A stretch of DNA of 64,000 bases from Glandiceps talaboti (lineage: Eukaryota > Hemichordata > Enteropneusta > Spengelidae), in contig NC_135558.1 of the NCBI RefSeq assembly GCF_964340395.1, forward strand, positions 20,361,871-20,425,870. The letters run 5' to 3'. Of this stretch, positions 1-9,733 are shown piece by piece. A program made the translations under genes and the position numbers. A model generated the notes under the pieces. That model had not been told where the DNA came from. It ran no database searches and saw only the letters and a program-made list of their open reading frames with translations. Numbering within the stretch: the stretch's first letter is position 1; the number at the start of each line of letters is the position of its first letter.

Positions 1-155
1 TACGAATAACTTCTCTCGCCATTTAAAAAAAAAATTACTGCCCCCAAAAATAGGGTTGGTCGGGTTATCGGAAAAAACGCATTGTTTCTGTTTACTGGTA
101 ACTGGTATTAAACGAGTCGTTAGTATATAACCTTATAACTTTGCTGTAAGTACTT
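1..155 (+). other. Partial spacer at left edge with promoter of copy 1
   Basis: This is the distal end of a spacer whose gene lies to the left of the window. It holds an A10 tract (25-34), a C5A5 stretch, two ACTGGTA direct repeats, TTAAACGAG and the TATA-like box of gene 1. Nothing coding is visible. Confidence 0.9.
124..130 (+). promoter_or_regulatory. TATA-like box, type A (TATATAA), copy 1
   Basis: TATATAA lies at -32 to -26 from the first base of the gene. Insect 5S genes such as those of Drosophila and Bombyx are known to need a TATA-like element near -30 as well as the internal control region, so this is a likely TBP/TFIIIB contact. The same sequence is at the same offset in 56 of the 100 copies. 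A second TTATAA follows at about -22 in all copies. Function is inferred from position. Confidence 0.7.
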
Positions 156-275
156 GCCTACGGCCATACTACGTAGAAAACACCGGTTCTCGTCCGATCA
201 CCGAAGTTAAGCTGCGTCGGGCGTGGTTAGTACTTGGATGGGAGACCGCCTGGGAATACCACGTGCCGTAGGCGT
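156..275 (+). rRNA. 5S rRNA: 5S rRNA, copy 1 (reference copy)
   Basis: 5S rRNA is the small RNA of the large ribosomal subunit. Bases 1-9 (GCCTACGGC) pair perfectly with 110-118 (GCCGTAGGC) as helix I; 14-21 pairs with 57-65 with one bulge (helix II); 29-32 with 45-48 (helix III); 67-72 (CGTGGT) with 103-108 (ACCACG) as helix V. The internal polymerase III control region is present: A box about 205-219, intermediate element about 222-227, C box about 235-252. The length of about 120 nt is normal. The 3' end is uncertain by 1-3 nt because the terminator lies further on. Promoter type A; 634 bp to the next gene. The spacer has GATCAT, GCATCT and GAGCGCC markers. Confidence 0.98.
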
Positions 276-285
276 TTCTATTATA

Positions 286-296
286 TTTTTTTTTTT
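286..296 (+). terminator. RNA polymerase III terminator of copy 1 (T11)
   Basis: A run of 11 T begins at +131 of the gene, 10 bp past the GGCGTTT at the 3' end. Every copy has a run of about 8-12 T at this place. A primary transcript of about 131-135 nt trimmed to about 120 nt is expected; the 135-nt Drosophila 5S precursor is a known parallel. Further T-runs after modules 1 and 2 could act as back-up terminators. Confidence 0.85.
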
Positions 297-341
297 CATT
301 TCTTTTCATTTTACTCGAGATATGTTTGTATGATCATTTTT
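297..341 (+). repeat. Spacer module 1 (copy 1)
   Basis: A 45-bp block starting CATTTCTTTTCATTTTACTC and continuing through CGAGATATGTTTGTATGATC into a T-run. It is repeated as module 2, 154 bp downstream, with two differences (G/A in GATATGTTT and C/T in GATCATT). The pair occurs in every unit. In 16 zone III units module 1 carries a 7-bp insertion (TTAATTT). Confidence 0.9.
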
Positions 342-450
342 TTTATCGTTACGAGTCTTACGACAATGACGTGAACTGCTCGGGGTTGCGCATCTTGTGA
401 CGAGCGCCATCTACGACAAAAAGTAACATTAGGTTTTTTTGTTTTTTTTT

Positions 451-495
451 CATTTCTTTTCATTTTACTCGAGATATATTTGTATGATTATTTTT
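451..495 (+). repeat. Spacer module 2 (copy 1)
   Basis: Second direct copy of the 45-bp module, here with GATATATTT and GATTATT. It is followed by CAACTTGTTCTGAG, which module 1 lacks. Several array rearrangements break at this module (see 8128-11927 and 26039-26192). Confidence 0.9.
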
Positions 496-571
496 CAACT
501 TGTTCTGAGAGCAACGAACACCCTGAGCAACAACCACCTGTAGCAACAACATACGACATACCATGAATACA

Positions 572-611
572 GTATCTATCTGATACGGCGATCTATGTGT
601 TCACTCACATA
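572..611. repeat. Two adjacent short inverted repeats in spacer (copy 1)
   Basis: GTATC-TATCT-GATAC at 572-586 (5-bp stem, 5-base loop) is followed at 594-611 by TATGTG-TTCACT-CACATA (6-bp stem, 6-base loop). Both are kept in essentially all units. Copies 45 and 50 have 3 extra bases in the second loop, with both arms intact. Role unknown; the stems are short enough to be chance. Confidence 0.55.
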
Positions 612-789
612 TTACGATTACAGTTTTAAGTCAGTACGAATAACTTCTCTCGCCATTTAAAAAAAAAATTACTGCCCCCAAAAATAGGGTTGGTCGGGTT
701 ATCGGAAAAAACGCATTGTTTCTGTTTACTGGTAACTGGTATTAAACGAGTCGTTAGTATATAACCTTATAACTTTGCTGTAAGTACTT

Positions 790-909
790 GCCTACGGCCA
801 TACTACGTAGAAAACACCGGTTCTCGTCCGATCACCGAAGTTAAGCTGCGTCGGGCGTGGTTAGTACTTGGATGGGAGACCGCCTGGGAATACCACGTGC
901 CGTAGGCGT
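790..909 (+). rRNA. 5S rRNA: 5S rRNA, copy 2
   Basis: Identical to the reference. Promoter type A; 633 bp to the next gene. Spacer markers: GATCAT after module 1, GCCTCT, GAGCGCC, module 2 with GATATGTTT, then CCGTGAATAC. Confidence 0.98.
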
Positions 910-1390
910 TTCTATTATATTTTTTTTTCATTTCTTTTCATTTTACTCGAGATATGTTTGTATGATCATTTTTTTTATCGTTACGAGTCTTACGACAATG
1001 ACGTGAACTGCTCGGGGTTGCGCCTCTTGTGACGAGCGCCATCTACGACAAAAAGTAACATTAGGTATTTTATTTTATTTTTTCATTTCTTTTCATTTTA
1101 CTCGAGATATGTTTGTATGATTATTTTTCAACTTGTTCTGAGAGCAACGAACACCCTGAGCAACAACCACCTGTAGCAACAACATACGACATACCGTGAA
1201 TACAGTATCTATCTGATACGGCGATCTATGTGTTCACTCACATATTACGATTACAGTTTTAAGTCAGTACGAATAACTTCTCTCGCCATTTAAAAAAAAA
1301 ATTACTGCCCCCAAAAATAGGGTTGGTCGGGTTATCGGAAAAAACGCATTGTTTCTGTTTACTGGTAACTGGTATTAAACGAGTCGTTAG

Positions 1391-1397
1391 TGTATAA
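1391..1397 (+). promoter_or_regulatory. TATA-like box, type G (TGTATAA), representative at copy 3
   Basis: Same offset as type A but with A to G at the second base of the box. It is found before 32 genes: 3, 4, 6, 8, 9, 11-14, 16, 17, 19, 20, 22, 25, 28, 31, 34, 37, 43, 44, 47, 49, 50, 52, 58, 64, 70, 71, 81, 88 and 96. The change weakens the match to a TATA box; an effect on output is inferred, not shown. Confidence 0.6.
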
Positions 1398-1422
1398 CCT
1401 TATAACTTTGCTGTAAGTACTT

Positions 1423-1542
1423 GCCTACGGCCATACTACGTAGAAAACACCGGTTCTCGTCCGATCACCGAAGTTAAGCTGCGTCGGGCGTGGTTAGTAC
1501 TTGGATGGGAGACCGCCTGGGAATACCACGTGCCGTAGGCGT
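1423..1542 (+). rRNA. 5S rRNA: 5S rRNA, copy 3
   Basis: Identical to the reference. Promoter type G; 633 bp to the next gene. The first unit with GAGTGCC in place of GAGCGCC in the GC-richer spacer block; module 2 has GATATGTTT. Confidence 0.98.
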
Positions 1543-2055
1543 TTCTATTATATTTTTTTTTTCATTTCTTTTCATTTTACTCGAGATATGTTTGTATGAT
1601 CATTTTTTTTATCGTTACGAGTCTTACGACAATGACGTGAACTGCTCGGGGTTGCGCATCTTGTGACGAGTGCCATCTACGACAAAAAGTAACATTAGGT
1701 ATTTTATATTTTTTTTCATTTCTTTTCATTTTACTCGAGATATGTTTGTATGATTATTTTTCAACTTGTTCTGAGAGCAACGAACACCCTGAGCAACAAC
1801 CACCTGTAGCAACAACATACGACATACCGTGAATACAGTATCTATCTGATACGGCGATCTATGTGTTCACTCACATATTACGATTACAGTTTTAAGTCAG
1901 TACGAATAACTTCTCTCGCCATTTAAAAAAAAAATTACTGCCCCCAAAAATAGGGTTGGTCGGGTTATCGGAAAAAACGCATTGTTTCTGTTTACTGGTA
2001 ACTGGTATTAAACGAGTCGTTAGTGTATAACCTTATAACTTTGCTGTAAGTACTT

Positions 2056-2175
2056 GCCTACGGCCATACTACGTAGAAAACACCGGTTCTCGTCCGATCA
2101 CCGAAGTTAAGCTGCGTCGGGCGTGGTTAGTACTTGGATGGGAGACCGCCTGGGAATACCACGTGCCGTAGGCGT
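2056..2175 (+). rRNA. 5S rRNA: 5S rRNA, copy 4
   Basis: Identical to the reference. Promoter type G; 634 bp to the next gene. Spacer has GAGTGCC and module 2 with GATATATTT, followed by CCGTGAATAC. Confidence 0.98.
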
Positions 2176-2689
2176 TTCTATTATATTTTTTTTTTTCATT
2201 TCTTTTCATTTTACTCGAGATATGTTTGTATGATCATTTTTTTTATCGTTACGAGTCTTACGACAATGACGTGAACTGCTCGGGGTTGCGCATCTTGTGA
2301 CGAGTGCCATCTACGACAAAAAGTAACATTAGGTATTTTATATTTTTTTTCATTTCTTTTCATTTTACTCGAGATATATTTGTATGATTATTTTTCAACT
2401 TGTTCTGAGAGCAACGAACACCCTGAGCAACAACCACCTGTAGCAACAACATACGACATACCGTGAATACAGTATCTATCTGATACGGCGATCTATGTGT
2501 TCACTCACATATTACGATTACAGTTTTAAGTCAGTACGAATAACTTCTCTCGCCATTTAAAAAAAAAATTACTGCCCCCAAAAATAGGGTTGGTCGGGTT
2601 ATCGGAAAAAACGCATTGTTTCTGTTTACTGGTAACTGGTATTAAACGAGTCGTTAGTATATAACCTTATAACTTTGCTGTAAGTACTT

Positions 2690-2809
2690 GCCTACGGCCA
2701 TACTACGTAGAAAACACCGGTTCTCGTCCGATCACCGAAGTTAAGCTGCGTCGGGCGTGGTTAGTACTTGGATGGGAGACCGCCTGGGAATACCACGTGC
2801 CGTAGGCGT
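2690..2809 (+). rRNA. 5S rRNA: 5S rRNA, copy 5
   Basis: Identical to the reference. Promoter type A; 660 bp to the next gene because of the T/C-rich insertion at 3178-3212. First member of a dimer repeated at copies 7-8 and 10-11. Confidence 0.98.
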
Positions 2810-3177
2810 TTCTATTATATATTTTTTTCATTTCTTTTCATTTTACTCGAGATATGTTTGTATGATTATTTTTTTTATCGTTACGAGTCTTACGACAATG
2901 ACGTGAACTGCTCGGGGTTGCGCCTCTTGTGACGAGCGCCATCTACGACAAAAAGTAACATTAGGTATTTCATTTTCTTTTTTCTTTTCTTTTCATTTTA
3001 CTCGAGATATGTTTGTATGATTATTTTTCAACTTGTTCTGAGAGCAACGAACACCCTGAGCAACAACCACCTGTAGCAACAACATACGACATACCATGAA
3101 TACAGTATCTATCTGATACGGCGATCTATGTGTTCACTCACATATTACGATTACAGTTTTAAGTCAGTACGAATAAC

Positions 3178-3212
3178 TTTCATTTACTTTTCATTTCTTT
3201 TCATTTTACTCG
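3178..3212 (+). repeat. 35-bp module-like patch replacing CTCTCG, first of six
   Basis: Normal units read AATAACTTCTCTCGCC here. This unit has a 35-bp stretch starting TTTCATTTACTTTTCATTTC and ending TTTTACTCG, a net gain of 27 bp. Its last 21 bases match the start of modules 1 and 2, so it looks copied from them. Other copies lie at 4471-4505, 6396-6430, 15289-15323, 21078-21112 and 27640-27674. Confidence 0.9.
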
Positions 3213-3349
3213 CCATTTAAAAAAAAAATTACTGCCCCCCAAAATAGGGTTGGTCGGGTTATCGGAAAAAACGCATTGTTTCTGTTTACTGGTAACTGGT
3301 ATTAAACGAGTCGTTAGTGTATAACCTTATAACTTTGCTGTAAGTACTT

Positions 3350-3469
3350 GCCTACGGCCATACTACGTAGAAAACACCGGTTCTCGTCCGATCACCGAAA
3401 TTAAGCTGCGTCGGGCGTGGTTAGTACTTGGATGGGAGACCGCCTGGGAATACCACGTGCCGTAGGCGT
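3350..3469 (+). rRNA. 5S rRNA: 5S rRNA, copy 6 (G51A)
   Basis: One difference from the reference: G to A at base 51 (CGAAATTAAGC), at the start of the A box. Drosophila 5S has A here, so the RNA is probably functional. Promoter type G; 633 bp to the next gene; preceded by the 35-bp patch. Module 2 has the variant CATTTCCTTTC. Confidence 0.95.
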
Positions 3470-3982
3470 TTCTATTATATTTTTTTTTTCATTTCTTTTC
3501 ATTTTACTCGAGATATGTTTGTATGATCATTTTTTTTATCGTTACGAGTCTTACGACAATGACGTGAACTGCTCGGGGTTGCGCATCTTGTGACGAGCGC
3601 CATCTACGACAAAAAGTAACATTAGGTATTTTATATTTTTTTTCATTTCCTTTCATTTTACTCGAGATATGTTTGTATGATTATTTTTCAACTTGTTCTG
3701 AGAGCAACGAACACCCTGAGCAACAACCACCTGTAGCAACAACATACGACATACCGTGAATACAGTATCTATCTGATACGGCGATCTATGTGTTCACTCA
3801 CATATTACGATTACAGTTTTAAGTCAGTACGAATAACTTCTCTCGCCATTTAAAAAAAAAATTACTGCCCCCAAAAATAGGGTTGGTCGGGTTATCGGAA
3901 AAAACGCATTGTTTCTGTTTACTGGTAACTGGTATTAAACGAGTCGTTAGTATATAACCTTATAACTTTGCTGTAAGTACTT

Positions 3983-4102
3983 GCCTACGGCCATACTACG
4001 TAGAAAACACCGGTTCTCGTCCGATCACCGAAGTTAAGCTGCGTCGGGCGTGGTTAGTACTTGGATGGGAGACCGCCTGGGAATACCACGTGCCGTAGGC
4101 GT
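3983..4102 (+). rRNA. 5S rRNA: 5S rRNA, copy 7
   Basis: Identical to the reference. Promoter type A; 660 bp to the next gene with the 35-bp patch. Same haplotype as copy 5, exactly 1,293 bp away. Confidence 0.98.
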
Positions 4103-4470
4103 TTCTATTATATATTTTTTTCATTTCTTTTCATTTTACTCGAGATATGTTTGTATGATTATTTTTTTTATCGTTACGAGTCTTACGACAATGACGTGAA
4201 CTGCTCGGGGTTGCGCCTCTTGTGACGAGCGCCATCTACGACAAAAAGTAACATTAGGTATTTCATTTTATTTTTTCTTTTCTTTTCATTTTACTCGAGA
4301 TATGTTTGTATGATTATTTTTCAACTTGTTCTGAGAGCAACGAACACCCTGAGCAACAACCACCTGTAGCAACAACATACGACATACCATGAATACAGTA
4401 TCTATCTGATACGGCGATCTATGTGTTCACTCACATATTACGATTACAGTTTTAAGTCAGTACGAATAAC

Positions 4471-4505
4471 TTTCATTTACTTTTCATTTCTTTTCATTTT
4501 ACTCG
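4471..4505 (+). repeat. 35-bp module-like patch, second copy
   Basis: Same patch and same place in the unit as at 3178-3212, at a distance of exactly 1,293 bp; part of the dimer duplication. Confidence 0.9.
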
Positions 4506-4642
4506 CCATTTAAAAAAAAAATTACTGCCCCCCAAAATAGGGTTGGTCGGGTTATCGGAAAAAACGCATTGTTTCTGTTTACTGGTAACTGGTATTAAAT
4601 GAGTCGTTAGTGTATAACCTTATAACTTTGCTGTAAGTACTT

Positions 4643-4762
4643 GCCTACGGCCATACTACGTAGAAAACACCGGTTCTCGTCCGATCACCGAAATTAAGCT
4701 GCGTCGGGCGTGGTTAGTACTTGGATGGGAGACCGCCTGGGAATACCACGTGCCGTAGGCGT
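4643..4762 (+). rRNA. 5S rRNA: 5S rRNA, copy 8 (G51A)
   Basis: Carries G51A like copies 6 and 11. Promoter type G, with TTAAATGAG instead of TTAAACGAG upstream; 632 bp to the next gene. Differs from copy 6 by GCCTCT in the spacer. Confidence 0.95.
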
Positions 4763-5274
4763 TTCTATTATATTTTTTTTTCATTTCTTTTCATTTTACT
4801 CGAGATATGTTTGTATGATCATTTTTTTTATCGTTACGAGTCTTACGACAATGACGTGAACTGCTCGGGGTTGCGCCTCTTGTGACGAGCGCCATCTACG
4901 ACAAAAAGTAACATTAGGTATTTTATTTTTTTTTTCATTTCCTTTCATTTTACTCGAGATATGTTTGTATGATTATTTTTCAACTTGTTCTGAGAGCAAC
5001 GAACACCCTGAGCAACAACCACCTGTAGCAACAACATACGACATACCGTGAATACAGTATCTATCTGATACGGCGATCTATGTGTTCACTCACATATTAC
5101 GATTACAGTTTTAAGTCAGTACGAATAACTTCTCTCGCCATTTAAAAAAAAAATTACTGCCCCCAAAAATAGGGTTGGTCGGGTTATCGGAAAAAACGCA
5201 TTGTTTCTGTTTACTGGTAACTGGTATTAAACGAGTCGTTAGTGTATAACCTTATAACTTTGCTGTAAGTACTT

Positions 5275-5394
5275 GCCTACGGCCATACTACGTAGAAAAC
5301 ACCGGTTCTCGTCCGATCACCGAAGTTAAGCTGCGTCGGGCGTGGTTAGTACTTGGATGGGAGACCGCCTGGGAATACCACGTGCCGTAGGCGT
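5275..5394 (+). rRNA. 5S rRNA: 5S rRNA, copy 9
   Basis: Identical to the reference. Promoter type G; 633 bp to the next gene. Spacer haplotype GATCAT/GCATCT/GAGTGCC/GATATATTT as in copy 4. Confidence 0.98.
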
Positions 5395-5907
5395 TTCTAT
5401 TATATTTTTTTTTTCATTTCTTTTCATTTTACTCGAGATATGTTTGTATGATCATTTTTTTTATCGTTACGAGTCTTACGACAATGACGTGAACTGCTCG
5501 GGGTTGCGCATCTTGTGACGAGTGCCATCTACGACAAAAAGTAACATTAGGTATTTTATATTTTTTTTCATTTCTTTTCATTTTACTCGAGATATATTTG
5601 TATGATTATTTTTCAACTTGTTCTGAGAGCAACGAACACCCTGAGCAACAACCACCTGTAGCAACAACATACGACATACCGTGAATACAGTATCTATCTG
5701 ATACGGCGATCTATGTGTTCACTCACATATTACGATTACAGTTTTAAGTCAGTACGAATAACTTCTCTCGCCATTTAAAAAAAAAATTACTGCCCCCAAA
5801 AATAGGGTTGGTCGGGTTATCGGAAAAAACGCATTGTTTCTGTTTACTGGTAACTGGTATTAAACGAGTCGTTAGTATATAACCTTATAACTTTGCTGTA
5901 AGTACTT

Positions 5908-6027
5908 GCCTACGGCCATACTACGTAGAAAACACCGGTTCTCGTCCGATCACCGAAGTTAAGCTGCGTCGGGCGTGGTTAGTACTTGGATGGGAGACCG
6001 CCTGGGAATACCACGTGCCGTAGGCGT
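5908..6027 (+). rRNA. 5S rRNA: 5S rRNA, copy 10
   Basis: Identical to the reference. Promoter type A; 660 bp to the next gene with the 35-bp patch. Same haplotype as copies 5 and 7; the T-run follows CTATTA directly, without the second ATA. Confidence 0.98.
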
Positions 6028-6395
6028 TTCTATTATTTTTTTTTTTCATTTCTTTTCATTTTACTCGAGATATGTTTGTATGATTATTTTTTTTATCGTT
6101 ACGAGTCTTACGACAATGACGTGAACTGCTCGGGGTTGCGCCTCTTGTGACGAGCGCCATCTACGACAAAAAGTAACATTAGGTATTTCATTTTATTTTT
6201 TCTTTTCTTTTCATTTTACTCGAGATATGTTTGTATGATTATTTTTCAACTTGTTCTGAGAGCAACGAACACCCTGAGCAACAACCACCTGTAGCAACAA
6301 CATACGACATACCATGAATACAGTATCTATCTGATACGGCGATCTATGTGTTCACTCACATATTACGATTACAGTTTTAAGTCAGTACGAATAAC

Positions 6396-6430
6396 TTTCA
6401 TTTACTTTTCATTTCTTTTCATTTTACTCG
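6396..6430 (+). repeat. 35-bp module-like patch, third copy
   Basis: Same patch as at 3178 and 4471. It lies 1,925 bp from the second one, which points to a three-unit duplication of copies 7-9 and 10-12. Confidence 0.9.
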
Positions 6431-6567
6431 CCATTTAAAAAAAAAATTACTGCCCCCCAAAATAGGGTTGGTCGGGTTATCGGAAAAAACGCATTGTTTC
6501 TGTTTACTGGTAACTGGTATTAAACGAGTCGTTAGTGTATAACCTTATAACTTTGCTGTAAGTACTT

Positions 6568-6687
6568 GCCTACGGCCATACTACGTAGAAAACACCGGTT
6601 CTCGTCCGATCACCGAAATTAAGCTGCGTCGGGCGTGGTTAGTACTTGGATGGGAGACCGCCTGGGAATACCACGTGCCGTAGGCGT
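6568..6687 (+). rRNA. 5S rRNA: 5S rRNA, copy 11 (G51A)
   Basis: Third and last carrier of G51A, again just after the 35-bp patch and with the CATTTCCTTTC module 2. Promoter type G; 633 bp to the next gene. Confidence 0.95.
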
Positions 6688-7200
6688 TTCTATTATATTT
6701 TTTTTTTCATTTCTTTTCATTTTACTCGAGATATGTTTGTATGATCATTTTTTTTATCGTTACGAGTCTTACGACAATGACGTGAACTGCTCGGGGTTGC
6801 GCCTCTTGTGACGAGCGCCATCTACGACAAAAAGTAACATTAGGTATTTTATTTTTTTTTTCATTTCCTTTCATTTTACTCGAGATATGTTTGTATGATT
6901 ATTTTTCAACTTGTTCTGAGAGCAACGAACACCCTGAGCAACAACCACCTGTAGCAACAACATACGACATACCGTGAATACAGTATCTATCTGATACGGC
7001 GATCTATGTGTTCACTCACATATTACGATTACAGTTTTAAGTCAGTACGAATAACTTCTCTCGCCATTTAAAAAAAAAATTACTGCCCCCAAAAATAGGG
7101 TTGGTCGGGTTATCGGAAAAAACGCATTGTTTCTGTTTACTGGTAACTGGTATTAAACGAGTCGTTAGTGTATAACCTTATAACTTTGCTGTAAGTACTT

Positions 7201-7320
7201 GCCTACGGCCATACTACGTAGAAAACACCGGTTCTCGTCCGATCACCGAAGTTAAGCTGCGTCGGGCGTGGTTAGTACTTGGATGGGAGACCGCCTGGGA
7301 ATACCACGTGCCGTAGGCGT
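7201..7320 (+). rRNA. 5S rRNA: 5S rRNA, copy 12
   Basis: Identical to the reference. Promoter type G; 633 bp to the next gene. Mixed spacer haplotype: GATTAT with GCATCT and GAGCGCC. Confidence 0.98.
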
Positions 7321-7833
7321 TTCTATTATATTTTTTTTTTCATTTCTTTTCATTTTACTCGAGATATGTTTGTATGATTATTTTTTTTATCGTTACGAGT
7401 CTTACGACAATGACGTGAACTGCTCGGGGTTGCGCATCTTGTGACGAGCGCCATCTACGACAAAAAGTAACATTAGGTATTTTATTTTTTTTTTCATTTC
7501 TTTTCATTTTACTCGAGATATGTTTGTATGATTATTTTTCAACTTGTTCTGAGAGCAACGAACACCCTGAGCAACAACCACCTGTAGCAACAACATACGA
7601 CATACCGTGAATACAGTATCTATCTGATACGGCGATCTATGTGTTCACTCACATATTACGATTACAGTTTTAAGTCAGTACGAATAACTTCTCTCGCCAT
7701 TTAAAAAAAAAATTACTGCCCCCAAAAATAGGGTTGGTCGGGTTATCGGAAAAAACGCATTGTTTCTGTTTACTGGTAACTGGTATTAAACGAGTCGTTA
7801 GTGTATAACCTTATAACTTTGCTGTAAGTACTT

Positions 7834-7953
7834 GCCTACGGCCATACTACGTAGAAAACACCGGTTCTCGTCCGATCACCGAAGTTAAGCTGCGTCGGGC
7901 GTGGTTAGTACTTGGATGGGAGACCGCCTGGGAATACCACGTGCCGTAGGCGT
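7834..7953 (+). rRNA. 5S rRNA: 5S rRNA, copy 13
   Basis: Identical to the reference. Promoter type G; 633 bp to the next gene. First unit with CCATGAAAAC near the spacer hairpins, and with ACAATTACAG at 8291 in place of ACGATTACAG. Confidence 0.98.
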
Positions 7954-8466
7954 TTCTATTATATTTTTTTTTTCATTTCTTTTCATTTTACTCGAGATAT
8001 GTTTGTATGATCATTTTTTTTATCGTTACGAGTCTTACGACAATGACGTGAACTGCTCGGGGTTGCGCATCTTGTGACGAGTGCCATCTACGACAAAAAG
8101 TAACATTAGGTATTTTATATTTTTTTTCATTTCTTTTCATTTTACTCGAGATATATTTGTATGATTATTTTTCAACTTGTTCTGAGAGCAACGAACACCC
8201 TGAGCAACAACCACCTGTAGCAACAACATACGACATACCATGAAAACAGTATCTATCTGATACGGCGATCTATGTGTTCACTCACATATTACAATTACAG
8301 TTTTAAGTCAGTACGAATAACTTCTCTCGCCATTTAAAAAAAAAATTACTGCCCCCAAAAATAGGGTTGGTCGGGTTATCGGAAAAAACGCATTGTTTCT
8401 GTTTACTGGTAACTGGTATTAAACGAGTCGTTAGTGTATAACCTTATAACTTTGCTGTAAGTACTT

Positions 8467-8586
8467 GCCTACGGCCATACTACGTAGAAAACACCGGTTC
8501 TCGTCCGATCACCGAAGTTAAGCTGCGTCGGGCGTGGTTAGTACTTGGATGGGAGACCGCCTGGGAATACCACGTGCCGTAGGCGT
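8467..8586 (+). rRNA. 5S rRNA: 5S rRNA, copy 14
   Basis: Identical to the reference. Promoter type G; 633 bp to the next gene. Its spacer has the rare TTTTGTTATCG in place of TTTTTTTATCG, shared only with copy 17. Confidence 0.98.
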
Positions 8587-9099
8587 TTCTATTATATTTT
8601 TTTTTTCATTTCTTTTCATTTTACTCGAGATATGTTTGTATGATCATTTTTGTTATCGTTACGAGTCTTACGACAATGACGTGAACTGCTCGGGGTTGCG
8701 CATCTTGTGACGAGTGCCATCTACGACAAAAAGTAACATTAGGTATTTTATATTTTTTTTCATTTCTTTTCATTTTACTCGAGATATATTTGTATGATTA
8801 TTTTTCAACTTGTTCTGAGAGCAACGAACACCCTGAGCAACAACCACCTGTAGCAACAACATACGACATACCATGAAAACAGTATCTATCTGATACGGCG
8901 ATCTATGTGTTCACTCACATATTACGATTACAGTTTTAAGTCAGTACGAATAACTTCTCTCGCCATTTAAAAAAAAAATTACTGCCCCCAAAAATAGGGT
9001 TGGTCGGGTTATCGGAAAAAACGCATTGTTTCTGTTTACTGGTAACTGGTATTAAACGAGTCGTTAGTATATAACCTTATAACTTTGCTGTAAGTACTT

Positions 9100-9219
9100 G
9101 CCTACGGCCATACTACGTAGAAAACACCGGTTCTCGTCCGATCACCGAAGTTAAGCTGCGTCGGGCGTGGTTAGTACTTGGATGGGAGACCGCCTGGAAA
9201 TACCACGTGCCGTAGGCGT
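9100..9219 (+). rRNA. 5S rRNA: 5S rRNA, copy 15 (G99A)
   Basis: One difference: G to A at base 99 (GCCTGGAAATACC), at or beside the basal pair of helix IV next to loop E. The effect is likely mild but unproven. Promoter type A; 634 bp to the next gene. Copies 18 and 42 share the change. Confidence 0.95.
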
Positions 9220-9733
9220 TTCTATTATATTTTTTTTTTCATTTCTTTTCATTTTACTCGAGATATGTTTGTATGATTATTTTTTTTATCGTTACGAGTC
9301 TTACGACAATGACGTGAACTGCTCGGGGTTGCGCCTCTTGTGACGAGCGCCATCTACGACAAAAAGTAACATTAGGTATTTTATTTTATTTTTTCATTTC
9401 TTTTCATTTTACTCGAGATATGTTTGTATGATTATTTTTCAACTTGTTCTGAGAGCAACGAACACCCTGAGCAACAACCACCTGTAGCAACAACATACGA
9501 CATACCGTGAATACAGTATCTATCTGATACGGCGATCTATGTGTTCACTCACATATTACGATTACAGTTTTAAGTCAGTACGAATAACTTCTCTCGCCAT
9601 TTAAAAAAAAAATTACTGCCCCCAAAAATAGGGTTGGTCGGGTTATCGGAAAAAACGCATTGTTTCTGTTTACTGGTAACTGGTATTAAACGAGTCGTTA
9701 GTGTATAACCTTATAACTTTGCTGTAAGTACTT

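Larger units (their letters stand above)
276..789 (+). other. Representative intergenic spacer (copy 1 to copy 2)
   Basis: Order: T-run terminator; module 1 (297-341); TTACGAGTCTTACGAC then a GC-richer block with GAACTGCTCGGGG and GCGCCATCTACGAC; AACATTAGG; a T/TA-rich linker; module 2 (451-495); a CAAC-rich stretch (about 510-555); two inverted repeats (572-611); CATTTAAAAA with an A9-10 tract; CCCCC; GGGTTGG; ACTGGTAACTGG; promoter. The same order is found in all units, with the variants listed separately. No open reading frame of note, tRNA or known transposon is recognisable. Confidence 0.9.

Noticed and set aside
285-297. Small differences in T-run and A-run length as true variants
   Set aside because: Homopolymer length is the commonest sequencing error and I counted by eye, so 1-bp differences were not used as evidence.
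346-435. GC-richer spacer block as a tRNA or SINE head
   Set aside because: I could not find A and B boxes with proper spacing or a cloverleaf, so it is left as a block of unknown role.
330-450. AACATTAGG in the spacer as a trace of the insect telomere repeat TTAGG
   Set aside because: Only one TTAGG is present per unit and it is not in tandem, so chance is the better explanation.
500-560. CAAC-rich stretch (GAGCAACGAACACC, TGTAGCAACAAC) as a coding or microsatellite repeat
   Set aside because: Too short and irregular, with stops close by in all frames; there is no sign of coding.
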